NCBI RefSeq assembly: GCF_947179165.1
Contig: NC_077244.1
Span: 74,136,144 to 74,200,143, forward strand
Length of the DNA stretch: 64,000 bases
Direction: 5' to 3'
Source of the DNA: Solanum dulcamara
Taxonomy: Eukaryota; Streptophyta; Magnoliopsida; Solanales; Solanaceae
Part shown: piece after piece, positions 11,963 through 22,442 of the stretch
How positions within the stretch are numbered: position 1 is the stretch's first letter
Layout: each line of letters opens with the position of its first letter
The notes under the pieces: model-generated
The model's database searches: none
The model's input: the letters and a program-made list of their open reading frames with translations, nothing else
What the model was told of the DNA's origin: nothing
Made by a program: the position numbers and the translations under genes

Positions 11963-13600
11963 TCTCCAAGTCGTGGTTGGAGCTAGCACTACCAGACAGA
12001 GGTATCACCTTACAGGTGAATATCAGAGGGAGACAAGTATCTCTACTACTTCGGGACCCAACATTCTTATCCCAAATAATCAAGGAAGGGATAGACCACG
12101 CGATAGAAGGATTAGGAACCCAGATATTGATGAAGACACTAAGGCAGACCCAAGAAGAGAGCAACATCAATATGATGTCCATGTAGGAGATGGCAGGTTA
12201 AACTTCAGTTCTATTAAAAAAAGAAAAAAAAAAGAAAAAAGAAAATTTACCAATGGGCCCGGACCATTAACTCCCACACCCTCCCAACATCCCAACCAAC
12301 TCCTAATTAATGGCTCCTTCCCCATTTCCTACACATCTTGGAGATGGCAGGGTAAACTTCACCAAAATTAAAAAAAAAAAAGAAAAAAAATTCACCAATG
12401 GGCCCGGAACTTTACCTCCCTCACCTTCCCAACATTCCAACCTACACCCAATAAATGGCTCCTATCCCAATCTAGATGAATTAATTACTGAATCTACTCA
12501 ACAAAAATATGGATTTGGCAAATCTAGGGTAAATCCCCAATTAATGTATAGTAAGGGTCATCCCCTCTCTCTCCTCCCGAAGAGGCTTAATGGTAGCTAG
12601 TCCTGACCCCTTTCTTACCAAAGATTCTCATACTCCGAGGAAAATAATCATCATGCCGATTCCATTAAAGTTACCATGGTCTTCGCATCACCAAATCCCT
12701 CAATTACTATTTGTAGTAATGAACAGAGACAACTTCTAATTCCTGTAGGAAACAACACTTCTAACCTAATGCCTAGAAATTGGAAACAACTTCCCATCTT
12801 CCCAACAACTATAGATCCCGCCAGTAACACTAACAACGGCACCGCTTCCTCCAAACAACTTCCCCAAGTCTTGGTTGGAGCTAGTACTGCAAGATAGATG
12901 CATCACCTTACATGTGAATATCGGAGGGAGGCACGTCTCTCTACTACTTTGGCACCCAACCTTCTTATCCCAAATAATCAAGGAAGGGATAGACCACGCG
13001 ATAGAAGGATTAGGACCCAGATATGGATGAAGACACTAAGGCAAACCCAACAAGCGAGCAACATCAATATGATGTCCATGCAGGAGATGTCCGGTTAAAC
13101 TTCATTTCTATTAAAAAAATGAAAAAAAAAAAGAAAAAAGAAAATTCACCAATGGGCCCGGATCATTAACTCCCACACCCTCCCAACACCCCAACCAACT
13201 CCCAATTAATGACTCCTCCTCATCTCCTATACCACTTGGAGATGGCCGGTTAAAGTTAACTTTTATTTAAAAAATGGAAAAAAAATCACCAATGGTCCCG
13301 GGTCATTTACTCATTCACCCTCCCAACATCCCAACTAACTCTCAATAAATGGATGCTATCCCAATCCGGCTGATTAATTACTGAATCTACTCAACAAAAA
13401 AATGGATTTGACAGATCTCGGGGGAAATCCCCAATTAATGAAGTGGAAGGGTCATCCCCTCTCTCACCTCCAAAAGAGGCTTCAATGGTAGCGTTTCCTA
13501 ACCCCTCTCCCTACCAAAGCTTCTCATACTCTGAGGAAAATAATCATCATGTCGGTTCAGTTAAAGTGACTGTGGTCGTCGCATCAACAAAGTCCTCAAT
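11963..13600. repeat. Composite repeat array I, units 4-5
   Basis: Continues the interrupted unit after the LTR. Short modules lie near 12244, 12388, 13141 and 13288, and long modules near 12540 and 13432. The spacing 12244 to 13141 is 897 bp. The array stops in the long module at CCTCAATT, exactly where arrays II and III also stop. Confidence 0.82.
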
Positions 13601-14735
13601 TCCATAGGAATTAAGTTATGGAAAACTTCATGGGAATCAAATTATGGAATATTTCTTTGGAGTTAAATATAGAAAGTTTTGAAAAAAATTTATTCCTACA
13701 AATTATGGAAAAACTATAGTTGGAACCAAATTATGGTAAGTTTCTATTGAAAAAAATTATGGAAAATTTACCTTGGGCTCAATTATGGAAAGGTTTGAAA
13801 AGCTTCCTACGAAAAAAAATATCTACTTCACAATACTTCAAACCTTGTCTTTGAAGATTCGACAAGTCGAGCACCCCCCCCCCCAACAAAGCTCAAAGCA
13901 GGGGGCATTTCTAGACAGTGAAATTTTATAGATAATACCATATTATGTTTTTGATTAATCCTTAAATTCATGATATATTGACCAAGTCAAATTATTGGAT
14001 AATAAAGTTGGATCAATATTTATGTTAAATGTATGACTTAAATGAAGTTCAAATTATATTTGGGCCAGTCAGCGAAGTTGACAAAACGAACCCAACTCAT
14101 GCTCTTCTAATCCAAGGTCCTGTAAAATTACTTGAAGTCCAAAATAAACCAAAAAACCCTACCATACACATATATAAAGGGGTCTTCATAAGACTAGAAA
14201 GAAAGACAGATGAAGAACAAGAAGAAATACATAAAAAAGCTCTGCTCTTCAGTGGTGGTCCCATGTCTTCCACATACAAAAGTCTTCGTCTCTAAGTTGT
14301 GAGCCGCAAATTTCCATACCTCTGCGATTGTTATCAAAGCTTGGCTCCGCATTCGTAGTAAAGTTCCAACAAGTATTCCGTCGATTCAAGAACAAAGCAA
14401 AACTCTTAAATTGACAATCTTGGGGAGAAAAATCAGAGGATTACGTCTTTTCATTAGATTTTATAAAGATTGTAACCTTCACATAAATTCTTGATATAAA
14501 TATCAATATTTGTTGCTGTTTTTCTTTCTTGATTACTATTTTTCCGGAACGAAACTTAGTCGCATACAAGGAGTATATATGAGCCACTTTTATAATAATA
14601 AAGGATATATGTGTACCACTTTTGAACGAGGAGTATATCAATTTTAAATTGTAAAGTTTAGGAGTATATCATGCTTTTTTTTCAATATTAAATTTAGAAC
14701 CCAGTTATTAACACTTAAAGTAGTAATTTCAAAAC
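13601..14735. mobile_element. LTR-like or other repeat of unknown family (copy 1)
   Basis: Starts at the shared junction CCATAGGAATTAAG and contains several spaced copies of AATTATGGA (13615-13800). It then has a TATATAAAGG box (14171-14180) and a leader-like stretch. It resembles an LTR U3-R-U5, but neither TG/CA ends nor a target duplication could be fixed. The run of 10 or more C near 13875 is specific to this copy. Further copies lie at 17855 and 41181. Confidence 0.45.
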
Positions 14736-14744
14736 CCATAAAAT

Positions 14745-14907
14745 TGGTTTCTCCTTCCTTAACTAGAGGTATCGGGTTCGAGCCTGGGTGAGGGAAAATT
14801 CTTGGTAGGAAGCGCTTCCCACGAATGGGGCCCTACACGACACGAACTAGAATAGTCAGGCTTCAATACGGGTAACGGAAACCGAGTGGAAAAACAAAAA
14901 AAATCAT
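14745..14907 (+). mobile_element. tRNA-derived SINE upstream of copy B
   Basis: Contains the box B-like word GGGTTCGAGCC, then GGAAGCGCTTCCCACGAATGGGGCCCT and a terminal A-rich tail. The layout is that of Solanaceae SINEs. It lies within about 50 bp of the conserved proximal promoter of the GH3 gene and occurs at the same place before copies C and E. Confidence 0.65.
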
Positions 14908-14975
14908 AAGATTGAAATCCTTACTCGCCTCTACCAAGTACCCTGTCACTCAATGTGCATGGTGTTTGTAATGTG

Positions 14976-14983
14976 TATATATA
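14976..14983 (+). promoter_or_regulatory. TATA box of copy B
   Basis: TATATATA about 220 bp before the start codon, in a proximal region (from CACTCAATGTGCATG) conserved in front of copies B, C, D and E. It precedes a probable 5'-UTR with an intron beginning GTAAGTTATCC. Confidence 0.5.
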
Positions 14984-15197
14984 CTGACCAACTCCTGCTT
15001 ATTCTCAACAAAATTGCTTGTTTCAAAGTAGAAGCTCAACAAGTAAGTTATCCATTTCTTGTTTATAGTTGTTTCTTTTTTCATACTTCTCAACAAACTT
15101 GTTTCTTGTTTGTTCACTTTTTTTTTGTAATGCTCTTCAATGTGTGCTATTCTTTTGTGAGTTTTACCAGATTGTCCAAGAAGAAGGAACAAAAAGA

Positions 15198-15417
15198 ATG
15201 GGAAGATTTTCAATATCCATGAAGGGTTTTGTGTTGTTCTGCCTATGGACAGTGATTGCAGAAGCAGAGTACCTAAAATACAAAGACCCAAAACAGCCAA
15301 TGGTTACAAGAATTAAGGACTTGATGAAAAGGATGACTCTTGAGGAAAAGATTGGTCACATGTCTCAGATTGATGACAGATTAGCCTCAGCTAATGTTAC
15401 GAAGCAATATTTCATTG
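15198..15417 (+). pseudogene. GH3 copy B, orphan exon 1
   Basis: Encodes the start [10 protein letters not shown], a hydrophobic signal peptide, then [12 protein letters not shown] and [15 protein letters not shown], ending in QYFIG with donor GTATGT. It has the same length (220 bp) and phase as exon 1 of C and E. Intron 1 continues to about 15804 and then breaks into the repeat array, so exons 2-9 are absent and no enzyme can be made. Promoter and 5'-UTR are still present, so a truncated transcript running into the array is possible. Gln-to-His in GQMSQ distinguishes it from C. Confidence 0.88.
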
Positions 15418-15519
15418 GTATGTTTTGAAAAATTCATTCTTTATTTGTTTATCACTATGTTTATAATCGGAAGCAACCTCTCAACCCAATAAAAGTTCGA
15501 GTAAGATTTGCGTTCATCC

Positions 15520-15804
15520 CAATGTTATCAAAGGCGCGATTAAGCCCTAAAGTGAGGCTCAAACCGTGTTGAGTGCTTCACCTCTCTTAACGTGCCCTTC
15601 AGTGTCGTCATCAAGGTTCTAAGGCATACTTTCCTCGCCAATGAACCTCTTTTGAAGAGTCGACACCACTAAACAATTGATATTTCACTTTATCGTAATT
15701 GTCTTTCAATTTCTTTGTTTATAAATTTGTCATTCATGCTTATAAATTATTAGTCTTGGACTAACATATACAATTGTATTTTTTCTCCCCTTGCGCTAAA
15801 GTCC
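15520..15804. mobile_element. Truncated hAT-like MITE in copy B intron 1
   Basis: The left TIR CAATGTTATCAAAGGCGC is preceded by GTTCATCC (15512-15519), as in copy C. The right end is missing because the deletion junction cuts through the element near CCTTGCGC. Confidence 0.7.
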
Positions 15805-16600
15805 AACCAAGGTATGAACGAATATGATGGAGGGATTGGGAACCTAGATATAGATGGAGACACTAAGGCAGACCCAAGAAGCGAGCAACATCAATATGAT
15901 GTCCATGTAGGAGATGGTTGGTTAAACTTCACTTTTATTAAAAAAAAGATGGAAAAAAAGAAAAAGAACAAGAAAATTCACCAATGGGCCCGGACCATTA
16001 ACTCTCTCACCCTCCCAACATCCCAACCAACTCCCAATAAATGGCTCATGCCCCATCTCTTACACCACCTGGAGATGGCCAATTAAACTTCACTTCTATT
16101 AAAAAAAAGAAAAAAGAAAGAAAAGAATTCACCAATGGGGTCAGATCATTAACTCCCTCACCCTCCCAACATCATAACCAACTCCCAATAAATGGCTCCT
16201 ACCCCAATCTGGCTGAATTAATTACCGAATCTATTTAACAAAAGAATGGATTTGGTAAATCTCGGGGGAAATCCCTAATTAATGAAGTGGAAGGGCCATC
16301 CCCTCTCTCTCCTACAAAAGAGGCTTCAATGGTAGAGCATCTTGAAACCTTTCCCTACCAAAGTTTATCATACTTTGAAGAAAATAATTATCACACTGGT
16401 TCAGTTGAAGTGACCATGGACATCGCATCAACAAAGCCCTCAATTACTATTAGTACTAATGAACAGAGGCAACTTCTAACTCCTGTAGGAAACAACACTT
16501 CTAACCTAAAGCCTAGAAATGGGAAACAACTTCCCATCTTCCCAACAACTACAGATCCCTTGAGTAACACGCACAAAGGCACTGCTTCCTCTAAACAACT
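15805..16600. repeat. Composite repeat array II, first part
   Basis: Enters in the middle of a unit (GGGATTGGGAACCTAGATA) directly after copy B intron 1. Short modules lie near 15974 and 16124 and a long module near 16277, open for 112 codons (16287-16625). Confidence 0.8.
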
Positions 16601-17108
16601 TGTCACGACCCGAGTTTGGGTGTGATGACACTCGCCTAACCCACCAAGACGAGTCAACCTAAGAATCTGAACAATTCTAAATAAGCGAAAATGAATGCGG
16701 AGATATAAAGTTTAATATGATATAATAAGGATAAGCGAAAAATAGATTCTAAACTAGCCAAGACTTGGTGTCACATGTACAAGCCACTATTTCAATAGAA
16801 ATGAAAAAGGTACAAATATATATGTCTCAGTTCTTAAGTAAAATAAAATATAAATTAAATGGACGACGAGAGTCTGCCGAAGAGGACAAGTTGCTACCTC
16901 TCAAACGTCCAGAAGCTCAGCCTGATCAAGGAGTACTAAGAGCAAGAGGTGCCGAGCACAGATCCTACATAAATGTAGAAGCAAGAGGTGAGCACTAACA
17001 AGACGGTACTCAGCAAAATGGAAACTAAACCCTAATTAAAGCAATGTGGAACCCTAATAAAATGATAATTTTATCAAATTGTCAAAAATGACCTTCAAGG
17101 TCATTACA
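16601..17108. mobile_element. Solo LTR family 1, internally deleted copy
   Basis: Has the same ends (TGTCACGACCC and TCATTACA) and the same flanking CAACT (16596-16600 and 17109-17113) as the element at 9491, but is only 508 bp. About 2 kb is missing between AAGCAATG (about 17045) and AAAATGATAATTTT. It is a duplicate of one original insertion, not a new event. Confidence 0.87.
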
Positions 17109-17113
17109 CAACT

Positions 17114-17854
17114 TCCCCAAGTCTTGGTTGGAGCTAGTACTGCAAGATAGATGCATCACCTTACAGGTGAATATCGTAGGGAGGCAAGTCTCTCTACTAC
17201 TTCGGCACCCAACCTTCTTATCCCAAATAATCAAGGAAGGGATAGACCACGCGATAGAATGATTAGGAACCCAGATATGGATGAAGACACTAAGGCAGAC
17301 CCAACAAGCGAGCAACATCAATATGATGTCCATGCAGGAGATGGCCGGTTAAACTTCATTTCTATTAAAAAAAAGAAAAAAAAAGAAAAAAGAAAATTCA
17401 CCAATGGGCCCGGACCATTAACTCCCACACCCTCCCAACATCCCAACCAACTCCCAATTAATGACTCCTACTCATCTCCTATACCACTTGGAGATGGCCG
17501 GTTAAACTTTACTTCTCTTTAAAAAATGAAAAAAAAATTCACCAATGGTCCCGGGTCATTTACTCATTCACCCTCCCAACATCCCAATTAACTCTCAATA
17601 AATCGCTGCTATCCCAATCAGGCTGATTAATTACTGAATCTACTCAACAAAAAAATGGATTTGACAAATCTCGGGGGAAATCCCCAATTAATGAAGTGGA
17701 AGGGTCATCCCCTCTCTCTCCTCCCAAAGAGGCTTCAATGGTAGCGTTTCCTAACCCCTCTCCCTACCAAAGCTTCTCATACTCTGAGGAAAATAATCAT
17801 CACGTCGGTTCAGTTGAAGTGACCGTGGTCGTCGCATCAACAAAGCCCTCAATT
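17114..17854. repeat. Composite repeat array II, second part
   Basis: Short modules near 17396 and 17538 and a long module near 17690, ending at the same CCTCAATT junction as array I. Net unit length after removing the LTR remnant is about 0.9 kb. Confidence 0.8.
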
Positions 17855-18980
17855 CCATAGGAATTAAGTTATGGAAAATTTCATGGGAATCAAATTATGG
17901 AATATTTCTTTGGAGTTAAATATAGAAAGTTTTGAAAAAAATTTATTCCTACAAATTATGGAAAAACTATAGTTGGAACCAAATTATGGTAAGTTTCTAT
18001 TGAAAACAATTATGGAAAATTTGCCTTGGACTCAATTATGGAAAGGTTTGAAAAGCTTCCTATGAAAAAAATATATCTACTTCACAATACTTCAAACATT
18101 TTCTTTGAAAATTCGACAAGTCGAGCACCCCCAACAAGGCTCAAAGCAGGTGGCATTTTTAGACAATGAAATTTTATAGATAAATCCATATTATGTTTTT
18201 GATTAATCCTTAAATTCATGATATATTGACCAAGTCAAATTATTGAATAATAAAGTTGGATCAATATTTATGTTAAATTATATGACTTAAATGAAGTTCA
18301 AATTATATTTGGGCCAGTCAGCGAAGTTGACAAGACGAACCCAACTCATGCTCGTCTAATCCAAGGTCCTGTAAAATTACTTGAAGTCCAAAATAAACCA
18401 AAAAACCCCAGCGCACACATATATAAAGGGGTGTTCATTAGAGTAGAAAGAAAGACAGATGAAGAACAAGAAGAAACACATAAAAAAGCTCTGCTCTTCA
18501 GTGGTAGTCCCAAGTCTTCCGCATACAGAAGTCTTCATCTCTAAGTTGTGAGCCGCAAATTTCAAGACCTCTGCGATTGTTATCAAAGCTTGGCTCTGCA
18601 TTCGTAGTAAAGTTCCAACAAGTATTCCGTCGGTTCAAGAACAAACCAAAACTCTTGAGTTGACAATCTTGGGTAGAAAAATCAGAGGATTACGTCTTTT
18701 CATTAGCTTTTATAAAGATTGTAATCTTCACATAAATTCTTGATATAAATATCAATATTTGTTGCTGTTTTTCTTTCTTGATTACTATTTTTCAGGAACG
18801 AAACTTAGTCGCATACAAGGAGTATATGTGAGCCACTTTTATAATAATAAAGGATATATGTGAACCACTTTTGAACGAGGAGTATATCAGTTTTAAATTG
18901 TAAAGTTTAGGAGTATATCATGCTTTTTTTTCACTATTAAATTTAGAACCTAGTTATTAACACTTAAAGTAGTAATTTCA
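17855..18980. mobile_element. LTR-like or other repeat of unknown family (copy 2)
   Basis: Block copy of 13601-14735, with the AATTATGGA repeats and TATATAAAGG near 18420. It lacks the long C run of copy 1. No ends could be defined. Confidence 0.45.
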
Positions 18981-18989
18981 AAACCCATA

Positions 18990-19150
18990 AAATTGGTTGC
19001 TCCTCCCTTAACTAGAGGTCTCGGGTTCGAGCCTGGGTGAAGAAAAATTCTTGGTAGGAAGCGCTTCCCATGAATGGGGCCCTACGCGATGCGAACCAGA
19101 ATAGTCAGGTCCAATACGGGTAACGAAAAATGAGTGGGAAAACAAAAAAA
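18990..19150 (+). mobile_element. tRNA-derived SINE, left of solo LTR
   Basis: Block copy of the SINE at 14745, with TCTCGGGTTCGAGCCTGGG and an A-rich tail. A solo LTR has inserted just after the tail, separating this SINE from the copy C promoter. Confidence 0.65.
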
Positions 19151-19165
19151 ATCATAAGATTGAAA

Positions 19166-21631
19166 TGTTACACCCCTCAAAAATTTTCCCTTAGAATTCA
19201 AACCCTTCTTGTATGCGGGTAGGGTCGAACTTGAGTATTAAGGAGCGTATGCATGAGTCGAAATGATTCTTTGAGAATTTGAGCAGCGTTAGAGGTGAGG
19301 TGGGGTCATGAAGGACCCCTAGGATCAAATTAAATCTAAAAGATTCATCGTGGCTAAGTTTGGGTAGGAGTTCGCATAAGGGGTCGACTTCTAACGACCC
19401 TATCTTTTGAAAGACGTCAATCTGGGTGGCCCATGACCCACCAAATCAAAGGTCGTTGAGTCTTCTTTCCAACGCCACCAAGAATGAAACTTTTAGAGTT
19501 TGAAGTAGAAAGGTATGATGATCCTAAGATGAACTAGCACAGCAGAGATTTTCAAGCCTGGGTTGCAATTATTGGAAAACTGGGCTTGGTGCCGCAGTGG
19601 TGCGACGCGCCACTATCACGCCAGAAATATGCCTCAGTAGTTTGGGCTCTGGCGCGGTGCGCCACTAAAAGTTGTGCAGGGTTTTTCAGGCCAAATTCCC
19701 AGAACTCAGAACAATGGCCTTGGCGCTATAAGGGCGCGATGCGCCACTATCGCGCTAGAAACATGCCTCAGTAGTTTGGTCTTTGGCGCGACGCGCCACT
19801 ACGAGGTGTGCAGGTTTTAGGCGTATTCAGCCTGGCGCTGCAATGGCGCGACGCGCCACTATCGCGCCAGGTGCATTTTTAGCCTATTTTCAGAACTTTT
19901 AAGGAGGGGCAATTTGGGGACTTACCCAAATTATATATGTATTGCCTTTGGTCTTTTGGGAACACATTTCTCAGCCTCACTCTCTCTCTAAAAAGCCCTA
20001 GGAGCTTCTCTCTCTCTCTTTTCTTCTTCTCCTCCATTTCCAACAAAAGAGTCCAAGAGCTTCAAGATTTAAGTCCCCCATTGAAGACCCAACATCAAGG
20101 TTTTCTTCAAGTCTTCACCAAGGTATGTAAGGCTATCCAAAACATGGGCTAAGTCCACCCATGTGCCCTACTCTTACTTTAAGGTTAGATATCTATGAAA
20201 AATGTAGTTTCTTGGTATGATTCATGTTTGAATGAGTTTTGCCCCCTATTTATTTAATGCCATATGTGTTGATGTTGTTGAGCTAAGTAATTCCTAAAAC
20301 CTTCATGTTAGTATGAGTTGGTGGAGATGACTTGTTATTATGTTTTGTTGATCTTTTTAGCCAAGTGATTATGTTGCTTAAGTCATTTTTCCTTAAATGT
20401 GTTATTCTACTTGAATTGTGAGCTAAAGTCATAGAGTGGTGATGAGTCTTGAGGAGGTGGCATAAATGCTTGTCTAAATAAGGCTTGATTGAGTTAATTG
20501 GAGGATAGAATTGACGAGTGGACTAGGTCCTAAATGGAACTTGCCATTATGACTTAATTGAGTTGAAATGAGAATAGAGTTGATGAGTTGGCAATGTCCC
20601 ATATGAAACTAGCCTTGAGGGCTTGTTTGAGATGACTGGAGGGAGTCTTATGAGCATAGAGTCATGGGAGGAGTATCGAGCACCGAAGCGGATAAGAGTA
20701 TAGTCCATACTCGAACCCCAAAAACTACGCCGCCAATGTAGGAAGGGATGGAACCGTTAAAGTCGGATGCTTCCCATGAGATCGAACCATTAAAGTCGGA
20801 TCTTTCCCATTTATTGTCCTGACATGATAGGACTTGACTAATCGATGGTATCCATGATTAGGGAGGCGTTCATGCACTGGCAAGGTATGAACGGACGTGG
20901 CAACGACGTCTGATTGTTGTACTATCACTGGCTCATAAGTGATGGTTGTCGGATAAGAGAAACTCCCATTTAGGTCTTGCTAGTACTCCGAGTCAGTTGA
21001 GTTAGGTGGCATGAGATTTGGTCCGGTCTAGAACACTTCTTGTTAGACTTAGGACTCTTGAGTGAGATATTGTATACATATACATGAGTTGAGATCCTGA
21101 GTTGATGATTGATGTTTTCTTGATGTTTGTTTCATCCGGCCATTTTACATACTCGTACATTCCATGTGCTGACGCCATTTGGCCTGCATCGTTTCATGAT
21201 GCAGAGACAGGTACTAGAGATCATCAACTGGCGCTCCGTTGAAGATCCACATTCGTTCTCAGCTAGTCGGTGAGCCCTCCTAGTCTCCGGAGGATATTGA
21301 GCCTTCTTGTATAGTTTTGTTGTCATTTCCTTTATTTTGATTATTGGTAGCCATGGACTTGTCATTGGCACCTCTTAGACTTTGGTAGAGGCTTCATAAA
21401 CTGGAGTGTGGGGAGGTTGAACTGTTATTTTGAGGAGTCTCGTTATATTGTGTTTGATGGCTTGAAATGTTTGGCCTTCGACCCCATATTGTGAATGATA
21501 TTTCATTAATTGAGTTTCCGCTAAGAGAATGTTATTGAATGAATGTGTGACTGGACCAAGTGGTTCGCTCGAAGGTCAGAAATGGTCTTTGGGTGCCGGT
21601 CACGTCTAGGGTACCCTCCCGGGGCGTGACA
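19166..21631. mobile_element. Solo LTR, family 2, upstream of copy C
   Basis: Begins TGTTACACCCC and ends GGGGCGTGACA. It is flanked by the 5-bp duplication TGAAA (19161-19165 and 21632-21636). Copies B and E carry the uninterrupted site TGAAATCCTTACTC, which confirms the boundaries. It is 2466 bp with no coding interior. The inner part holds ACCGTTAAAGTCGGAT twice (about 20755-20800) and a 3' end GTACCCTCCCGGGGCGTGACA. The element at 48247 has the same layout and same 3' end. Confidence 0.92.
19590..19880. repeat. GC-rich CGCGACGCGCCACTA repeat cluster inside the LTR
   Basis: The word CGCGACGCGCCACTATCGCG and variants recur about five times, interspersed with CATGCCTCAGTAGTTTGG. It is rich in CpG and partly palindromic, in contrast to the AT-rich surroundings. 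Confidence 0.75.
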
Positions 21632-21639
21632 TGAAATCC

Positions 21640-21910
21640 TTACTCTCCTCTACCAAGTACCCGTAGCCACTATAATATTTGGCACAATCTTTATTCTTCG
21701 GATGAGCACTATGGGATGAACACTTTGTGTGCACCAGATAACCTCTCACTATGTAATAGACTGCAAATCACATACGGAATGTAAACCGCACTAGACAAGT
21801 CCTATGTGATCGACTCGACTCATAAAATATTAAAGAGAGATCGATTCCAAATTATTCGTGTAGATGACCACCTTCCAAAGTCCAAACCAACTGAGCCATC
21901 CCAAAGACTA
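21640..21910 (-). mobile_element. Antisense tRNA-derived SINE upstream of copy C
   Basis: Read on the minus strand it begins near 21904 with GGGATGGCTCAGTTGGTTTG, a box A-like start, followed by GGAATCGATCTC about 50-70 bases later, a box B-like word. It is absent from the corresponding sites before B and E, so it inserted only in this block. The 3' end was not fixed. Confidence 0.5.
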
Positions 21911-22190
21911 GTTTAATTTTTTGTGATAGTCCAAAGTATTTTTTTGTCCTTTTTGGCTATAAATTAATGTTTTTAATACAATGGGAATCAAAAAAAAAAA
22001 AGTACATATTTGTTGTAGGTATGGTTGACGAAATAGTGTAAGGGGAAGTTCACATTCATGAGTGCGAAATTTTCCAATTTCAAGGTACGCATTCAGTATT
22101 ATTCAATCGTGTGGAATTTCTATTTCTTTTACGGAATTAATCATTTATGATTATTTGAATGGAGCTTAGCTGCAACATGCTTCTTCTTTC
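21911..22190. other. Copy C-specific upstream sequence
   Basis: AT-rich, with an A run near 21990. It is not present before copies B or E, where CCAAGTACCC runs straight into CACTCAATGTGC. No gene is seen. Confidence 0.5.
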
Positions 22191-22218
22191 ACTCAATGTG
22201 CATGGTGTTTGTAATGTG

Positions 22219-22225
22219 TATATAT
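22219..22225 (+). promoter_or_regulatory. TATA box of copy C
   Basis: TATATAT about 220 bp before the ATG, in the conserved proximal region. A likely 5'-UTR intron follows (22286-22415, GTAAGT to TTTTACCAG). Confidence 0.5.
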
Positions 22226-22442
22226 TCTGACCAACTCCAGCTTATTCTCAACAAAATTGCTTGTTTCAAAGTAGAAGCTCAACAAGTAAGTTATCCATTT
22301 CTTGTTTATAGTTGTTTCTTTTTTCATACTTCTCAACAAACTTGTTTCTTTTTTGTTCACATTTTTTTTTTGTAATGCTCTTCAATGTGTGCTATTCTTT
22401 TGTGAGTTTTACCAGATTGTCCAAGAAGAAGGCACAAAAAGA

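Noticed and set aside
14774..14790. Box B-like GGGTTCGAGCC considered as a tRNA gene
   Set aside because: No cloverleaf with acceptor pairing; the surrounding sequence follows a SINE body and A-rich tail, and is repeated three times with the block.
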